Shown here: one piece after another, positions 40,918 to 51,511 of the stretch
How positions within the stretch are numbered: position 1 is the stretch's first letter
How the letters are laid out: each line of letters starts with the position of its first letter
Source: Clostridium sp.
Lineage (GTDB): Bacteria > Bacillota_I > Bacilli_A > Acholeplasmatales > Anaeroplasmataceae
Reading direction: 5' to 3'
DNA: 64,000 nt
NCBI GenBank assembly: GCA_022010015.1
Contig: CP091735.1
Span: 1,116,001-1,180,000 of the forward strand
Notes under the pieces: generated by a model
Told to the model about the DNA's origin: nothing
The model's input: the letters and a program-made list of their open reading frames with translations, nothing else
Database searches by the model: none
Program-made: the position numbers and the translations under genes

Positions 40918-41802
40918 GTGTCTTTTAGAACAATTGTTATTGAAAGTAGATGTAAATTAGAATATTCTTTGAATTATTTAGTATGTAGGAAAGGTAATGA
41001 AGAACATAAGGTTTTTACTTGATGAAATTAAAACCATAATAATTAATTCAGTTCAAGTATCAATTACAACGAGCTTAATTTCTGAATGTCTTGAGAAGAA
41101 GATTAAAAATTGTATTTACTGATAGTAAGCATAATCCAACGGGTGAACTAGTTCCATATTTTTAATAATTTCTATTCATATAAAAAAATTAAAGAACAAA
41201 TGATCTTTGATCAAGATTCTAAAGATTTGTTATGGCAATATATAACCAAAGAAAAAAAATTAAAAAAATCAAGCTAGAAATTTACAGTTTTTCTAATAAA
41301 AATTGAGGCCTATGACAAACTAATAAATTATGTTGATGAAGTAGAAATTGGTGATGCATCTCATCGTGAAGGACATGCAGCGAAGGTATATTTTAATGCC
41401 TTATTTGGAAATCATTTTAGTAGAGATTATGACTGCTTAATTAATAGCTGTCTTAATTATGGATATGCCATAATTTTGTCAGCAATTAATAGAGAAATTA
41501 AAAGCATTAGGGTATTTGACAGAACTAGGTGTACATCATATTGGTGAATCAAATAATTTTAATTTAGGTTGCGATTTTATGGAACCATTACGGCCATATG
41601 TTGATTATTATGTAATAAATAATATGGTTGATGATGATACTTATAAGTCAAAATATACAGAAATGTTAAAAAGAATATGTTAAATATAATGAAAGAGTAA
41701 TTATTTTTGGATAATGCTATAAAATTATATGTTGAAGATTTATTTTCATATTTAAAAACAGGCGATTTATCTAAAATTAGTTTTATTAGTTATGAGTTAT
41801 AG
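40918..41802 (+). CDS. cas1: Cas1 (type II), frameshifted
   Basis: Integrase that inserts new spacers with Cas2. GTG start immediately after the cas9 stop: MSFRTIVIESRCKLEYSLNY. Active-site motifs visible: SHREGHAAKVYFNALFG (metal-binding Glu, about 41365) and LGVHHIGESNNFNLGCDFME (His, about 41525) followed by PLRPYVD. About 290 residues. Breaks near 40990, 41115, 41160, 41185, 41270, 41300, 41500 and 41690. Its last codons overlap the cas2 start. Confidence 0.93.
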
Positions 41803-42112
41803 ATTTATGAGAACAATATTATTTTTTGATTTACCAACCCTTACTAAACAAGACAATAAGAATTATCGTAAGTTTATGAAATTGTTAAAGGTTAATGGCT
41901 TTTATATGATTCAAGAATCAGTTTATGTTAAAATGTCTATTGATATGCAAACAGCAAATTCAACCCTTAATAGAATTAAAAACGAAGTTCCAAATAACGG
42001 CAATATTATGGCTTTGACTGTTACAGAAAAACAATTCGCAGGAATGGAAATATTGTTAGGGCATAGTAAAACTGATGTTATAACAACAGATGATAGGGTT
42101 ATAACATTATGA
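41792..42112 (+). CDS. cas2: Cas2
   Basis: 106 residues, intact. Starts MSYRFMRTILFFDLPTLTKQ: the first strand ends in the conserved Asp of the Cas2 ferredoxin fold; GFYMIQESVYVKM follows. Structural partner of Cas1 in spacer capture. The start lies inside the cas1 end and its TGA overlaps the csn2 ATG (ATGA). Confidence 0.95.
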   Translation: MSYRFMRTILFFDLPTLTKQDNKNYRKFMKLLKVNGFYMIQESVYVKMSIDMQTANSTLNRIKNEVPNNGNIMALTVTEKQFAGMEILLGHSKTDVITTDDRVITL

Positions 42113-42757
42113 AACAGTTTTTTTATTAAATCGATTAATTCACTTGTAAAGATGGATGATTATATTGAAGAAATTTCAATAGAAGATAGTGTTAATTATA
42201 GAAATATTTATTTTTAAATTATTGGATGAGATAATTTATAGTGAGAATAATAATGTTATTGATATTGAAAAAAAGGGATTAATTATTAGAAATCCACTTG
42301 ATCTTAATTTGAATGAAAAAAAGCTTATAAATGCTTTATATAAGGAATTGAATCATTCGCTCAATGATGAAAATAAGTTAATTTTTTTAATGAAATTGAA
42401 AGTAAATTAATGGGATTGGTTGATTATTTATCATCAGATCTTGATTATTCAATTGATTATAATAATGAAATTGATATAAATAAGCTTTTTTTCGTCAATT
42501 GACGTTAGATTCAATGAAATAGAATTTGATAATTATTTAGAAATGCTTGTTCAATTTATAAAAATATATAATTCAGTATTAAGTATAAAATGTGTTGTTT
42601 CATTTGGCTTATTTTTCAATATTATCTAAAAAAATGAAATTGAATTACTAAAAAAAGAAATAAAATCTATGGATTTAACATTATTAAATTTTTGAATGTA
42701 AAAAGCAAAACTGATGTTAAATCATTGATAGTTGATAGTGATTATTGTATAATATAA
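42109..42757 (+). CDS. csn2: Csn2, frameshifted
   Basis: Ring-forming DNA-end-binding protein of type II-A adaptation, which defines the subtype. About 215 residues: LINPLDL-like IIRNPLDLNLNEKKLINALY, SSDLDYSIDYNNEIDINKLF, NYLEM, and the closing SLIVDSDYCI, similar to the usual LIIDxDxC end of Csn2. Breaks at T/A runs near 42118, 42212, 42383, 42488, 42610, 42645 and 42690. Identification rests on position after cas2, length and these two blocks. Confidence 0.75.
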
Positions 42758-42804
42758 TTGTATTAAAAAGCATACCTTAAAAAGCTACAAATATTGGTTT
42801 TGGA
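42758..42804 (+). promoter_or_regulatory. CRISPR leader (short)
   Basis: 47 bp between csn2 and repeat 1, AT-rich, carrying AAAAAGC twice. In type II-A systems the leader end next to repeat 1 guides spacer insertion. It also contains GCATACC, a 7-base complement to part of the repeat. A promoter for the array is not obvious here and may lie in csn2. Confidence 0.45.
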
Positions 42805-43304
42805 GTTTGCGAGGTATGCTAAATACATTATCTACTGAACAGCCTTAATTTTTAAAATAGTATGTAAGTAAGTTTGCGAGGTATGCTAAATACATTATCT
42901 ACTGAACCAAAAAAACAACCACCATTTTTTTATTAATAAGGTTTGCGAGGTATGCTAAATACATTATCTACTGAACAAGAATAAAGCAATGTGAACCCTC
43001 AGTTTTGTTTGCGAGGTATGCTAAATACATTATCTACTGAACCTTGTAAGGGGCTGCCCTACATCTATATATGTTTGCGAGGTATGCTAAATACATTATC
43101 TACTGAACCAACGGGCGCCTTGAAAATGAAAAGCGTCAGTTTGCGAGGTATGCTAAATACATTATCTACTGAACAAAACTTACAAAGAGTTATGGAAGAG
43201 TATGTTTGCGAGGTATGCTAAATACATTATCTACTGAACAATTAGGAGCGCGCACAGTCTTTTACTCTGTTTGCGAGGTATGCTAAATACATTATCTACT
43301 GAAC
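42805..43304 (+). CRISPR. CRISPR array, 8 identical 36-bp repeats, 7 spacers
   Basis: Repeats start at 42805, 42872, 42941, 43007, 43073, 43139, 43204 and 43269. Each begins GTTTGCGAGGTATGC and ends TATCTACTGAAC; all eight are identical by eye. Spacers are 31, 33, 30, 30, 30, 29 and 29 bp; the two long ones contain A7/T7 or T-rich runs and may be miscounted. Spacers 4 and 5 are GC-richer than the genome, consistent with foreign DNA. The first repeat is next to csn2, so newest spacers should be at the left. The last repeat shows no decay. Confidence 0.98.
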
Positions 43305-43573
43305 AAAACTCTAAGAACGAAGCTGAGGCTAATTTTGGTGCAACATATTTATTGGCTCCAACATCACTTGCACTGGTAGTTGGAGCTTATAATCTGCTAA
43401 TTGATCCAAATATTGTTGTAGATGTATTCGATGTATCATATCCTGAAGCGCAAATTATTTCAAGGTATTTTGAAAATAGAATTAAATGTAATGCAGAAGT
43501 TAAGGATTATGAGGAAGAATTGAATAATCGCTTTTGTGACTCTTTACAGGATAGATTAAATATTTATAGATAA
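43305..43573 (+). pseudogene. Truncated ImmA/IrrE-family protein, C-terminal part
   Basis: Starting at the first base after the last repeat, an open frame reads NEAEANFGATYLLAPTSLAL and later VDVFDVSYPEAQIISRYFEN, ending DRLNIYR. EAEANxxAxYLLAP is the second half of the ImmA/IrrE zinc-protease fold (third ligand Glu and the following helix); the HExxH half is missing. The frame is open backwards only through the array, which is not coding. So the protein is cut exactly at the array edge. It differs from the ImmA/IrrE domain at 36300 and is not its displaced end, since that one is complete. Confidence 0.6.
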
Positions 43574-43576
43574 AAA

Positions 43577-43606
43577 GGCCTATTTCACTTGCACTGAAAT
43601 AGACCT
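43577..43606 (+). terminator. Hairpin after the ImmA/IrrE fragment
   Basis: GGCCTATTTCA/TGAAATAGACC with one mismatch; no T run follows, so termination is uncertain. Confidence 0.4.
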
Positions 43607-43745
43607 GTAATGATATGCATAATGCACACCCACAAGTACATTATAGCATATTCTTCAAAAAAATAAATTGAAATTTTAAGGAGAAATTGATGAAATTTAA
43701 AAAGATATTTTTTTCATTGCCTTCTTGAATGTGGAGGTATGTGCT

Positions 43746-44548
43746 ATGTCAAAACAAACATTCGAAATTAAAAAAATAGAAAAAAACAAAACAAGTTCCT
43801 AATGAAATTAAACTGAATATCGATATGAATAGTATCCCAAAAGAAGATATATATGGTTATTATATTATCAATAGAATGGAAAATAGTGGATTGTTTGGAT
43901 TACCTATGATAGGTGATTTTTCACGAAGAATATCCAGAATATATTGCTTTATTTAATCATCCATCAGAATTTATGAAAAAAATGATAAAACTTGTGTTGG
44001 TTTTTTTACATTGATGATTTTTCATTTTGATGATATTGATGGTATATATCAAGCAATTATTTATAAAAGATGTTGAGTTATTGCGATATTATAAATATAG
44101 GCTTAAAGACGTCAACTATTTTTATTGCTCCTGATTATTCGTCATTTGGAAATTTTAGATTTAGTACTTTAATTCATCAACTTGAGAAGGAAATAATTGT
44201 TACTGGATGGCTTGTTCTAGAACTGAAGGCAATTGTTTATCCAAATCTAACTTATGGTTTAAGGAATACATTTGATGATTGTTTTTAAAATAATATATAA
44301 ATATTCGAATGTTGCTCTAAGCCTTAAAGGTTGTTCAACTGGAGAGAACTCTTTATTATTAAAAAGAAGCTATCAAAAAAATTTGTTGATACTAATGAGC
44401 CACGAGCAATCATTGTATATTCTGTTGCAAGTGATGAAACAACTTACGCTTTATTACAATATGCTATTGATAAAGGTGTAAAAAAATTTATGTTATAGAT
44501 AATTCTCTAAGAACTGGCAATTTAAGGAGGTTATCAAATAATGGGTAA
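43746..44548 (+). CDS. DUF4417-family protein, frameshifted
   Basis: About 265 residues. ATG with GGAGG nine bases upstream. Key blocks: NRMENSGLFGLPMI, KLFIAPDYSSFGNFRFSTLI, GWLVLELKAIVYPNLTYGLR and KGCSTGENSLLLKE, then EPRAIIVYS. This order (PDYS, a conserved Asn before P-N, GCxxG and IIVYG) is that of DUF4417, a family common on phages and conjugative elements with no known activity. Breaks at A/T runs near 43780, 43795, 43918, 44000, 44060, 44285 and 44470. The stop overlaps the next ATG. Confidence 0.6.
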
Positions 44549-45042
44549 AAAAATAAAAGGGAAATTTAGGAACAAGTGATTTATTAAATATGTATGACTA
44601 TTATAATATGGTACAAGATGAAAACAATAATGGTGGAAATTTTTGATAATGTAACAAAAAAAATACCTACAATAATTGTAAAAGTCCAATATTTGATAAA
44701 AAAATGGTCATGTGACATTAGTGAGTATTTCAGCAAGAAGAGAGTTCTTTTTGGGAAAGTCAGTAGCAAGAATTGAACACGAATTGCATAAATACGGATA
44801 TTTGACAGAACGAAGAAAATCGAATAGTCCAGGTTCAAAAGCGAAAATTACTATTATAATTAATTCGAGTAAAGAAAAAAATATAGGACAAATTCAGGTA
44901 TCTCCAGGTAGCAAAAGACATGGTGATGTTCCATATGTCAAAAATTAGCACTAAAGATATAGGAAAAAAATTAAAAATTATTGCTGCTAGTTGTAATGAA
45001 TATAAAACTGATGGTAAAGAGAAAGCAAAAATTATTGTTTAG
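44541..45042 (+). CDS. Hypothetical protein, mobile-element type, frameshifted
   Basis: AAGGAGG lies 11 bases before the ATG, which overlaps the previous stop. MGKKIKGNLGTSDLLNMYDY at the start, then SISARREFFLGKSVARIEHE, LHKYGYLTERRKSNSPGSK and, at the end, SPGSKRHGDVPYVKISTKDI followed by YKTDGKEKAKIIV. The protein is basic. Similar closing motifs occur in short proteins beside phage or conjugation genes, but I cannot name a family. Breaks near 44555, 44630, 44660, 44700 and 44938. Confidence 0.4.
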
Positions 45043-45056
45043 GAGAAAACAAAAAA

Positions 45057-45590
45057 ATGAAATATTTTTGATAATGAAATAGTAATTCCATTTGTTGGAG
45101 TAGATAAAAATAAAATTAGGTATGAATTATTATGATGCTATAAAAAGTATTAAAAAGATAGTAATATTATTTATAGTATGGGAATTGATCCTAATAAAGG
45201 ATGTAAGCCTGAAATACCTTGGAAAAAGGTATATATTAAAGATTATATGACATTATGGTTTGCAGATGATATATTATGGCAAATATCATTTGAGGGCGAT
45301 TATAAAGGTTCTTTGGATAATGGTATAAAAAAATTGGAATTTCAATTGATGATGCTCAAATTATTGATAAAAAAATTTAGTATATGATGATTGGAATGAG
45401 GTTTGGATTTCAAATAAAGGCTATAAATTAGTTGATAATGTAGAGTCTAGAATAATAAGATTTTTCTATCTTTATAAAAAGAAGTTTTTAGATGATGATG
45501 CGTTTTATTCTTATCAATGGGTCAAAAAAATTATCAGTAATTTATGTTTGGTTTTATTACAAAATTTTTGAATTCGACAGTTGGAAATAG
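45057..45590 (+). CDS. Hypothetical protein, frameshifted
   Basis: AGGAG lies ahead of the ATG. Pieces: NEIVIPFVGVDKNKIRYEL, SMGIDPNKGCKPEIPWKKVY, MTLWFADDILWQISFEGDYK, YDDWNEVWISNKGYKLVDN and a Tyr/Trp-rich end VIYVWFYYKIFEFDSW. Acidic-aromatic, about 175 residues, no membrane segment. Unknown family. Breaks at runs near 45068, 45120, 45335, 45370 and 45530. Third gene in a run of mobile-element-like genes. Confidence 0.4.
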
Positions 45591-45599
45591 TTAAGTCCG

Positions 45600-46545
45600 A
45601 AAAAAACATAGAGCTATTATATTGCTGCCGTTAATATTGAGGAAGCATTTCATGAAATATATGGTAAAAAAATGAATATGTTCCATTCGAGAATATTATT
45701 TTTAACTGACACATTTGAGTTATCAGAATCTAAAAACTATAAAAAAATAGTTATTATAATAAAACTGATGAGAATGCATCATATTTCAAAAAGAATTCAG
45801 CAAAAGCTCTAAAACAGCTAGAAACACCAATTCAGGTTATTATTGCTAATCCACCATATTCAGTCGGACAAAAATCATCAAATGATAATGCTCAAAATGT
45901 TAGATACCCTAAATTAGATGAAAGAATAGCAAAAAAACATATGTCAGTGGTTCAAAGTTAAATAATGTTAATAGTTTGTATGATTCGTATGTTAAGGCAT
46001 TTAGATGGACATCAGATAGAATAGGTGATAATGGAATAATTGGTTTTTGTAACCAATGGCGCATATATTGATAATCTTGCATTTGATATATTTAGAAAAT
46101 CTTTACTACAAGAGTTTAACTCTATATATTGTTTTTAGTTTGAGAGGAAATTGTAGAAACGTCAGGAGAGTTAAGAAGACGTGAGGGTGGTAATATTTTT
46201 GGAGTAGGATGTAGAGTCCCTATTGCTATTACTTTTTTTAATTAAGAATTCAACTAGAGAAAAAAAATAATTATATCCATTATTGTGATATCGGCGATTA
46301 TTTAAGTAGAGAAGAAAAAAATTATCAATTTTGTTTTGATTGGCACTAAGGATAAAAAGAAATTTAGAAACAAAATTATGGAAATATATTGTGTATCAAC
46401 TAATAAAGATAGTGGAATTATTAATGATTGTAATAAATATTCTGATGATCAAATATACATTTTAAATTTATTGTTAAGTGTTATTTCTATGAGTGTTAAG
46501 ATTAATAATTTAAAGAAGAATTTACCAAGCTACGAAGAAATTTAA
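45600..46545 (+). pseudogene. Type ISP restriction-modification enzyme, methylase part only
   Basis: The adenine-methylase motif IIIANPPYSVGQ (about 45840) is followed by the diagnostic DNAQNVRYPKLDERIA, NSLYDSYVKAFRWTSDRIGD, FVTNGAYIDN, LRGNCRTSGELRRREGGNIF and PIAITFLIKN blocks of the DEAD/DEAH helicase-methylase fusions of type ISP (LlaBIII-like). About 315 residues remain of more than 1500: the nuclease and helicase parts upstream are missing. The C-terminal piece from 46336 ends YILNLLLSVISMSVKINNLK as in full proteins. Breaks at A/T runs near 45605, 45675, 45745, 45935, 46060, 46240 and 46325. A decayed defence gene in the same island as CRISPR. Confidence 0.7.
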
Positions 46546-46555
46546 TGAAGGCGAA

Positions 46556-46586
46556 TGAAGCTCCATGTAAGTGGGGCTTTATTTAT
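46556..46586 (+). terminator. Terminator
   Basis: AGCTCCA/TGGGGCT stem with one G-T pair and T-rich tail; closes the island. Confidence 0.6.
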
Positions 46587-46635
46587 AATTTGGGTTGTGA
46601 TAAAATAAATATATATCTAGAAATGAGGGTATGTT

Positions 46636-47498
46636 ATGCAGGCGAAGAGAAAGGTATTACTTGGTATTTTTTTGTTTGTTGTAGGGATAGTTTTATTTAT
46701 TTTATTTGTTCCTGATGAGGGAATATTTCAAATATTAATTAGCAATGATATTCTATCTATTGCTTTAGGTATTGTATTTTTTTCATTGGGTTTGCTATTG
46801 CTGGTACTGTACTTGTTGCTGATAATGTAAAAAGCATTGCTTCATTATTATAATCCTTATAAATTTGATTGTGTTATTAGGATTGTTATTTCTGTTTGTA
46901 TGCTTGCTTTCTTTTTTTAATTATGCTAATAATTGGTATTGTAAAAAAACATGATGTTTTTAACTAGTGTTTCTTTTTGGTTTTAGGGGTTATTTATATT
47001 TTTGATTGTTGCTTATAATAGCTTAAAGATTGATAAATATCGTAGAATTGAAAAGAAATATAAAAAAATAAGAATGCTAATGTTAGTAGTTTTTTTGATT
47101 TAGTTAGTAGGGATCATTATGCTAATATGATTATTAATGAATTCAAAAAAAGAATTGATTTTATGGATGAAATTAAGTCTGATTTTTGATTTAAAAAAAC
47201 AGAAACAGAAACAGTTATTATTAAGGCTTATAATATGAGATTAAAAACTCGTTTTTTTGATAATGATGATTATATTTGTAAGATGGATTTACCACTTATT
47301 GTTTATCAAACATTAGATGATGGTGATATTATGTATAATGGGCATAAATTAAGTGAGGCTATTCAAATTTTTAGAATATGATGATGAATTAAATCTAAGC
47401 TATAATTATAATAATCGTAGTAAGAATTATAATGCTTTAGCAAGATTAGTTAAGGAAAAAAATATAGTATGGCTTTAGAATTAGTTAGCTTTTTGTAA
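46636..47498 (+). CDS. Hypothetical membrane protein with cytoplasmic domain, frameshifted
   Basis: MQAKRKVLLGIFLFVVGIVL begins the first of four hydrophobic segments (to about 47000); after that a soluble part reads DLVSRDHYANMIINEFKKRI, TETVIIKAYNMRLKTRFFD and MDLPLIVYQTLDDGDIMYN. GAGGGTATGTT precedes the ATG. About 280 residues. Breaks near 46785, 46850, 46915, 46945, 46985, 47070, 47190, 47370 and 47462. No family recognised. Confidence 0.45.
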
Positions 47499-47578
47499 GA
47501 AGAACTAGCTTTTTTTCTTTTTGTTGTTAAATGACAATATTTGTGTTATACTTTTAGTAGATTTGTAGGTGAAAAACA

Positions 47579-48409
47579 ATGAGATATATATTATTCAATC
47601 CTTTAAGTTCTCATGGTAAATCTAAAAAAACATTTATATAAGATTGAAAAAGAAGCTTAAAAAAAGAAATGAAGAATATAAGGTTATAAATATATTAGAT
47701 ACAAAACTTGAAATTATTAAGAATGTTTTTTTAAAGAGAATGATTCATTAATTTTTGTTTGGTGGTGATGGTACTATCCATACACTAATAAATGAAATTG
47801 CTGATCTTCAAATTAAATCCAGAGTTTTTGTATATAAAGCTGGTAGCGGTAATGACTTTTTTAGAGATTTTAAGGGTAAAATTGTTGAAGTTACTAAGAT
47901 GATTGATGAATTTCCAAGAATTAAATATAATGATCATGAGGAAATATTTATTAATGGCGTTGGTAGTGGTATTGATGCGGCTGTATGTAATGCTCATGCT
48001 AGTGGTGAAAAGGGTGGATATTTTCGTAAAAGTGTTCAGCTTTTTAAGAAGTTTAAGCAATTTGAAACTGAAGTTACATTAGATGATGGTAGAGTTATTA
48101 AATATGATGATACTTGGTTTGTAACGGTCCAACATGGTAGATTTTTTGGTGGAGGAATGAAGCTTTCTCCTAAATCTAAAAGAGATGATAAAACCTTAGA
48201 GGTTTGTGTGGTTCATAAGGTTAAGCTTGGTGTTTTATTATTTATATTCCCGCTTATTTTTTTAGGATGGCATTTGTTATTTAAAAAGAGTTGGTATTGA
48301 AATTATTAAAACTAGCAAGGCTCATGTAAAGACTAAATATCCTATGCTTCAACGTGATGGTGAGGTTGTTTTTGATATTTTAGAATTTGATGTTTATTTT
48401 AAGGAGTAG
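47579..48409 (+). CDS. Diacylglycerol kinase-family lipid kinase (YegS/DagK type), frameshifted
   Basis: Phosphorylates diacylglycerol or related lipids at the membrane face. About 275 residues: MRYILFNPLSSHGKSKKTF, then FVGGDGTIHTLINEI, the GGDGT nucleotide loop, KAGSGNDFFRDF, INGVGSGIDAAVCNA and FFGGGMKLSPKSKRDDKTLE, all typical of the fold. The family member cannot be told further. AGGTGAA precedes the ATG. Breaks at runs near 47628, 47662, 47727, 47750 and 48285. rsmE starts three bases after the stop. Confidence 0.88.
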
Positions 48410-48412
48410 GCA

Positions 48413-49156
48413 ATGCAAAAATATTTTGTAAGTAATGATGATTTCTTAAATAATATTATTACCAGCGATGATGTTTTTCATATTAAAAATGTTATGAGAG
48501 GCAAAATTGGTGATTTAATTGTTGTCTCTAATGAGAACGAAGAATATTTATGTAAGCTAGTAGAAATTGCTAAGGAATATGTTAAATATGAAAAAGGTAG
48601 AAAAAAATTAATAAATAATAATGAATTACCTGTTTATGTTTCCTTATATCAGGGGTTACCTAAGGGTGATAAGCTTGATGATATTATTAAAATGAGTACG
48701 CAGTTTGGTATTGATAGTGTTATTCCTACAATTATGAAAAGAAGCATTGTTAAGGTTGATCCTAGTAAGATAAAGAATAAGACTATTAGATTAAATAAAA
48801 ATTGCTAAGGAGGCTGCAGAAACCAAAGTAATCGTTTAAAGGTTCCTAAGGTTATGGAAACTATTAAGCTTGATAAAATTGATTTTTAGTGAATATGATT
48901 ATAAAATTGTTTGTTATGAGGAATCAGCTAAGGATGGGGAATTATCTTTATTTAAAAATGTTGTTAAATCATTAAATAAGGATTCTAAGATTTGTGTGGT
49001 TGTAGGTCCTGAGGGCGGAATTGATGAATCTGAAATAGAGTATTTAAAGAAACTTGGCTTTTATTATGGTTGGACTTGGTCCAAGAATTTTAAGAACTGA
49101 AATGGCTATTTTTGTATGTACTTGGTGCTATTTCCTATGAGATGGAGTTAAAATGA
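48413..49156 (+). CDS. rsmE: 16S rRNA m3U1498 methyltransferase RsmE, frameshifted
   Basis: Methylates U1498 in the small-subunit decoding region using SAM. About 245 residues: MQKYFVSNDD, HIKNVMRGKIGDLIVVSN, YQGLPKGDKLDDIIKMSTQF, GIDSVIPTIMKRS, and the knot region VVVGPEGGIDESEIEYLKKL followed by LGPRILRTEMA. Breaks near 48803, 48823, 48885, 49065 and 49115. Its TGA overlaps the next ATG. Confidence 0.93.
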
Positions 49157-50469
49157 TTCCTACAATAATCTTAGCAATTATTTGTATTATTTTTATTTAT
49201 TAGCTCTATATTTTTTTCTTTCCTTATATTAAAATAAAGAAAAAAACATATCCCTACATATATTGTAATATGTAGTCTTACAGCTATTATTTATTTAATA
49301 TTTGGAGCTGTATCAATTAGTGATGTGATAAATAATTTAACTGCTAAAACGGCTATTAATCCGATTAAAATATTAGTTTTGTTTTTTTCAATGACGTTTT
49401 TTTATCTACTTATTTAGATGAGCTTGGATTACTTTTCTTATTTAGCTAATTTGATATGTAAAAAAAGTTCAAAAATATAAATATATGATTTTTTTACAAT
49501 GCTATTTGTGGTAATATCTATTTTAACGATTTTTTTACCTCAAATGATATTATTATTTTAACGCTTACGCCATTTATTTGTTATTTTGCTAAAAAGAAGT
49601 AAGATTAATCCCTTGCCTTATTTATTAATGGAATTTTTTGCGGCTAATACATTGTCAATGGCTTTAATAATTGGTAATCCTACTAATATCTATTTAGGAT
49701 TTAATTTTAATATTGACTTTTTTTAGTTATCTTAGTAAAATGCTTTTTACCCTCAATTGTTTGCGCAATTGTTTTTATATTTTTGATTCTAAGTATTATC
49801 TTTCGTTATGATTTGAAAGGTGAAATTATTTGTGATGAGCTTGATGTTAAAAAAATAGAAGATAAGGTATTAATAATTGTAGGAATTTTGTTTTTTTATT
49901 ATTTACAATTGTTGGCATTGCTTTTAGCTAATTATATTAATATTGAGGCTTATTTGATTGCTTTTAGGATGTGCTTTAGCTTTAATTATTACGACTATAA
50001 TTATTAATTTAATTAGGAGAAAAAAAGCCTTAAGATTATTATAGGTACTCTTAAAAAGATTGCCATATGCTTTAATATTTTTCTTGATTAGTATGTTTAT
50101 CATTGTAATTGCTTTTGGATAATAAGGGTGTACTTGAAATTATTGGTAAGCATTTACCGAAGAATGTATTCTTATATGGTTTACTTGCTGATGTATGTTC
50201 CAATTTAGTTAATAATATTCCAATGAGTGTTTTGTTTACTAATGTGCTAAAATATTCTGATTTTAATATTAATCTTGTTTATGCCTCTATTGTAGGATCA
50301 AATCTTGGAGCTTTCATGACACCTGTAGGTGCTCTTGCAGGGATAATGTGGATGAATATTTTAAAGAGCCATGATGTTGATTTTTTTCATATAAGAAATT
50401 TATTTTTATATGGAATGCCATTAAGTATTATTTTTGAGTATTGTTGCTTTTATTGTTTTTTTAATGTAA
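49153..50469 (+). CDS. ArsB/NhaD-type ion permease, frameshifted
   Basis: About 435 residues with ~11 hydrophobic segments. Readable parts: IYLIFGAVSISDVINNLTAK, ILVLFFSMTFLSTYLDELGL, and near the end LLADVCSNLVNNIPMSVLFT and SIVGSNLGAFMTPVGALAGI, with the NNIPMS and GSNLGAFMTPVG signatures of the ion-transporter superfamily that includes ArsB, NhaD and SLC13 carriers. Substrate is not deducible; no ars genes are nearby. More than ten breaks at A/T runs. Start overlaps the rsmE stop. Confidence 0.65.
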
Positions 50470-50497
50470 AAAAAGAATCTTCATTTCGAAGATTCTA
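50468..50497 (-). terminator. Terminator of the SH3-C39 gene
   Basis: On the minus strand AGAATCTTC/GAAGATTCT followed by seven T; it may also stop plus-strand transcripts. Confidence 0.75.
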
Positions 50498-50505
50498 GTA
50501 ATACA

Positions 50506-51424
50506 TTAGCTTATAAAAAAATTGGGATAAGAATTAAAGAATTGCTCAAGGGTTACTCTAGTAGATGATCCTGGATCACAAATTTTAAAGCTTGATTTTT
50601 GTTTTGAACTATTTGTATAGCCCTTAACCACTATAAAGTGCGAGGTTCCACTAGCATTTTTAGCACCAACAATTACGGGACGTCCTTCATTTATAAGCTC
50701 ATAAATTTTTATTTAAATAGCTTGAGCCTATATATGATTTATAATTGCTTGGCCAATATAATGCGCCACCATTGGTGAAGTTTAATTGCTTTAGCATTAC
50801 ATCTGGAGTTATAGTCTTATTTTGACGATAAGATTCAGTAATGGCAAGTGAGGTAATAGCACAACCTATTTGTCTCATAGTTTTACCACTTTGACCAACC
50901 TTAAGGCTTTCCCAGCGAGTATCGAACTGCTTATAATTATTTAAGCTAAGTATTTTTTTCAGTTCTTGCTAAATAGCTATTATTTATATAGCCAGTGTTA
51001 CTACCGTTATAAAGAATTTTGCTCCAATTACCATCTCTTGATAGCTCATAAACCTCGGTTTTGTTTTTTAAAGAGGTAATGATTGCACCATTTGGAGCCT
51101 TCCTTACATTTAAATTGCCACCATTTGTTTTAATTGTGGTTTTGTTCGCCGTAATTTCCTTGATATAATTTTTATGAGCATAGCCATAGGTATTAGTATT
51201 ATATTCTACCTTGTACCAATCATTTTTGTTTGGAAATTAAAGAAATATAACTTTTTATTTGGAACCTTATAGACGATTTTAGCGCTTGTACTTGCTTCTT
51301 GTCTAATATTTAGGGAACTTCCATTTGTAGAAACTATTCCTACATTATTGGAGCTAGCCTTAATATTTATATTTAGGAATAATAGTGGTAATAATAAAAA
51401 AATATGAATAATAGTTTTTTTCAT
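50506..51424 (-). CDS. Secreted SH3-domain C39-like cysteine peptidase, frameshifted
   Basis: Signal peptide MKKTIIHIFLLLPLLFLNIN and then two bacterial SH3 repeats (SSLNIRQEASTSAKIVYKVP; GNLNVRKAPNGAIITSL), which bind cell wall, followed by a papain-like C39-type domain: YKQFDTRWESLKVGQ, QIGCAITSLAI (catalytic Cys) and SHFIVVKGYTNSS (His), with ICDPGSS after it. Likely cuts peptides in the wall or outside the cell. About 300 residues. AAGGAGA precedes the ATG at 51424. Breaks near 51230, 50960 and 50710. Confidence 0.75.
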
Positions 51425-51511
51425 GTTGTCTCCTTTCTTAAGGTACCTTATGGACTTATTATAACAAATGATTTGAAAAAAATTTATAACCAATTTATGG
51501 AAGTGATTAAA

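Noticed and set aside
42772..42790. GCATACC in the leader as a second tracrRNA anti-repeat
   Set aside because: Only seven bases match, and the true anti-repeat at 36629-36653 is far longer with a promoter and terminator.
42991..43304. Open frames repeating LRGMLNTLSTE
   Set aside because: They are translations of the CRISPR repeat, not a protein.
47480..47515. Terminator after the membrane protein at 46636
   Set aside because: The AGTTAGCT and ACTAGCT blocks are not good reverse complements; no stable stem.
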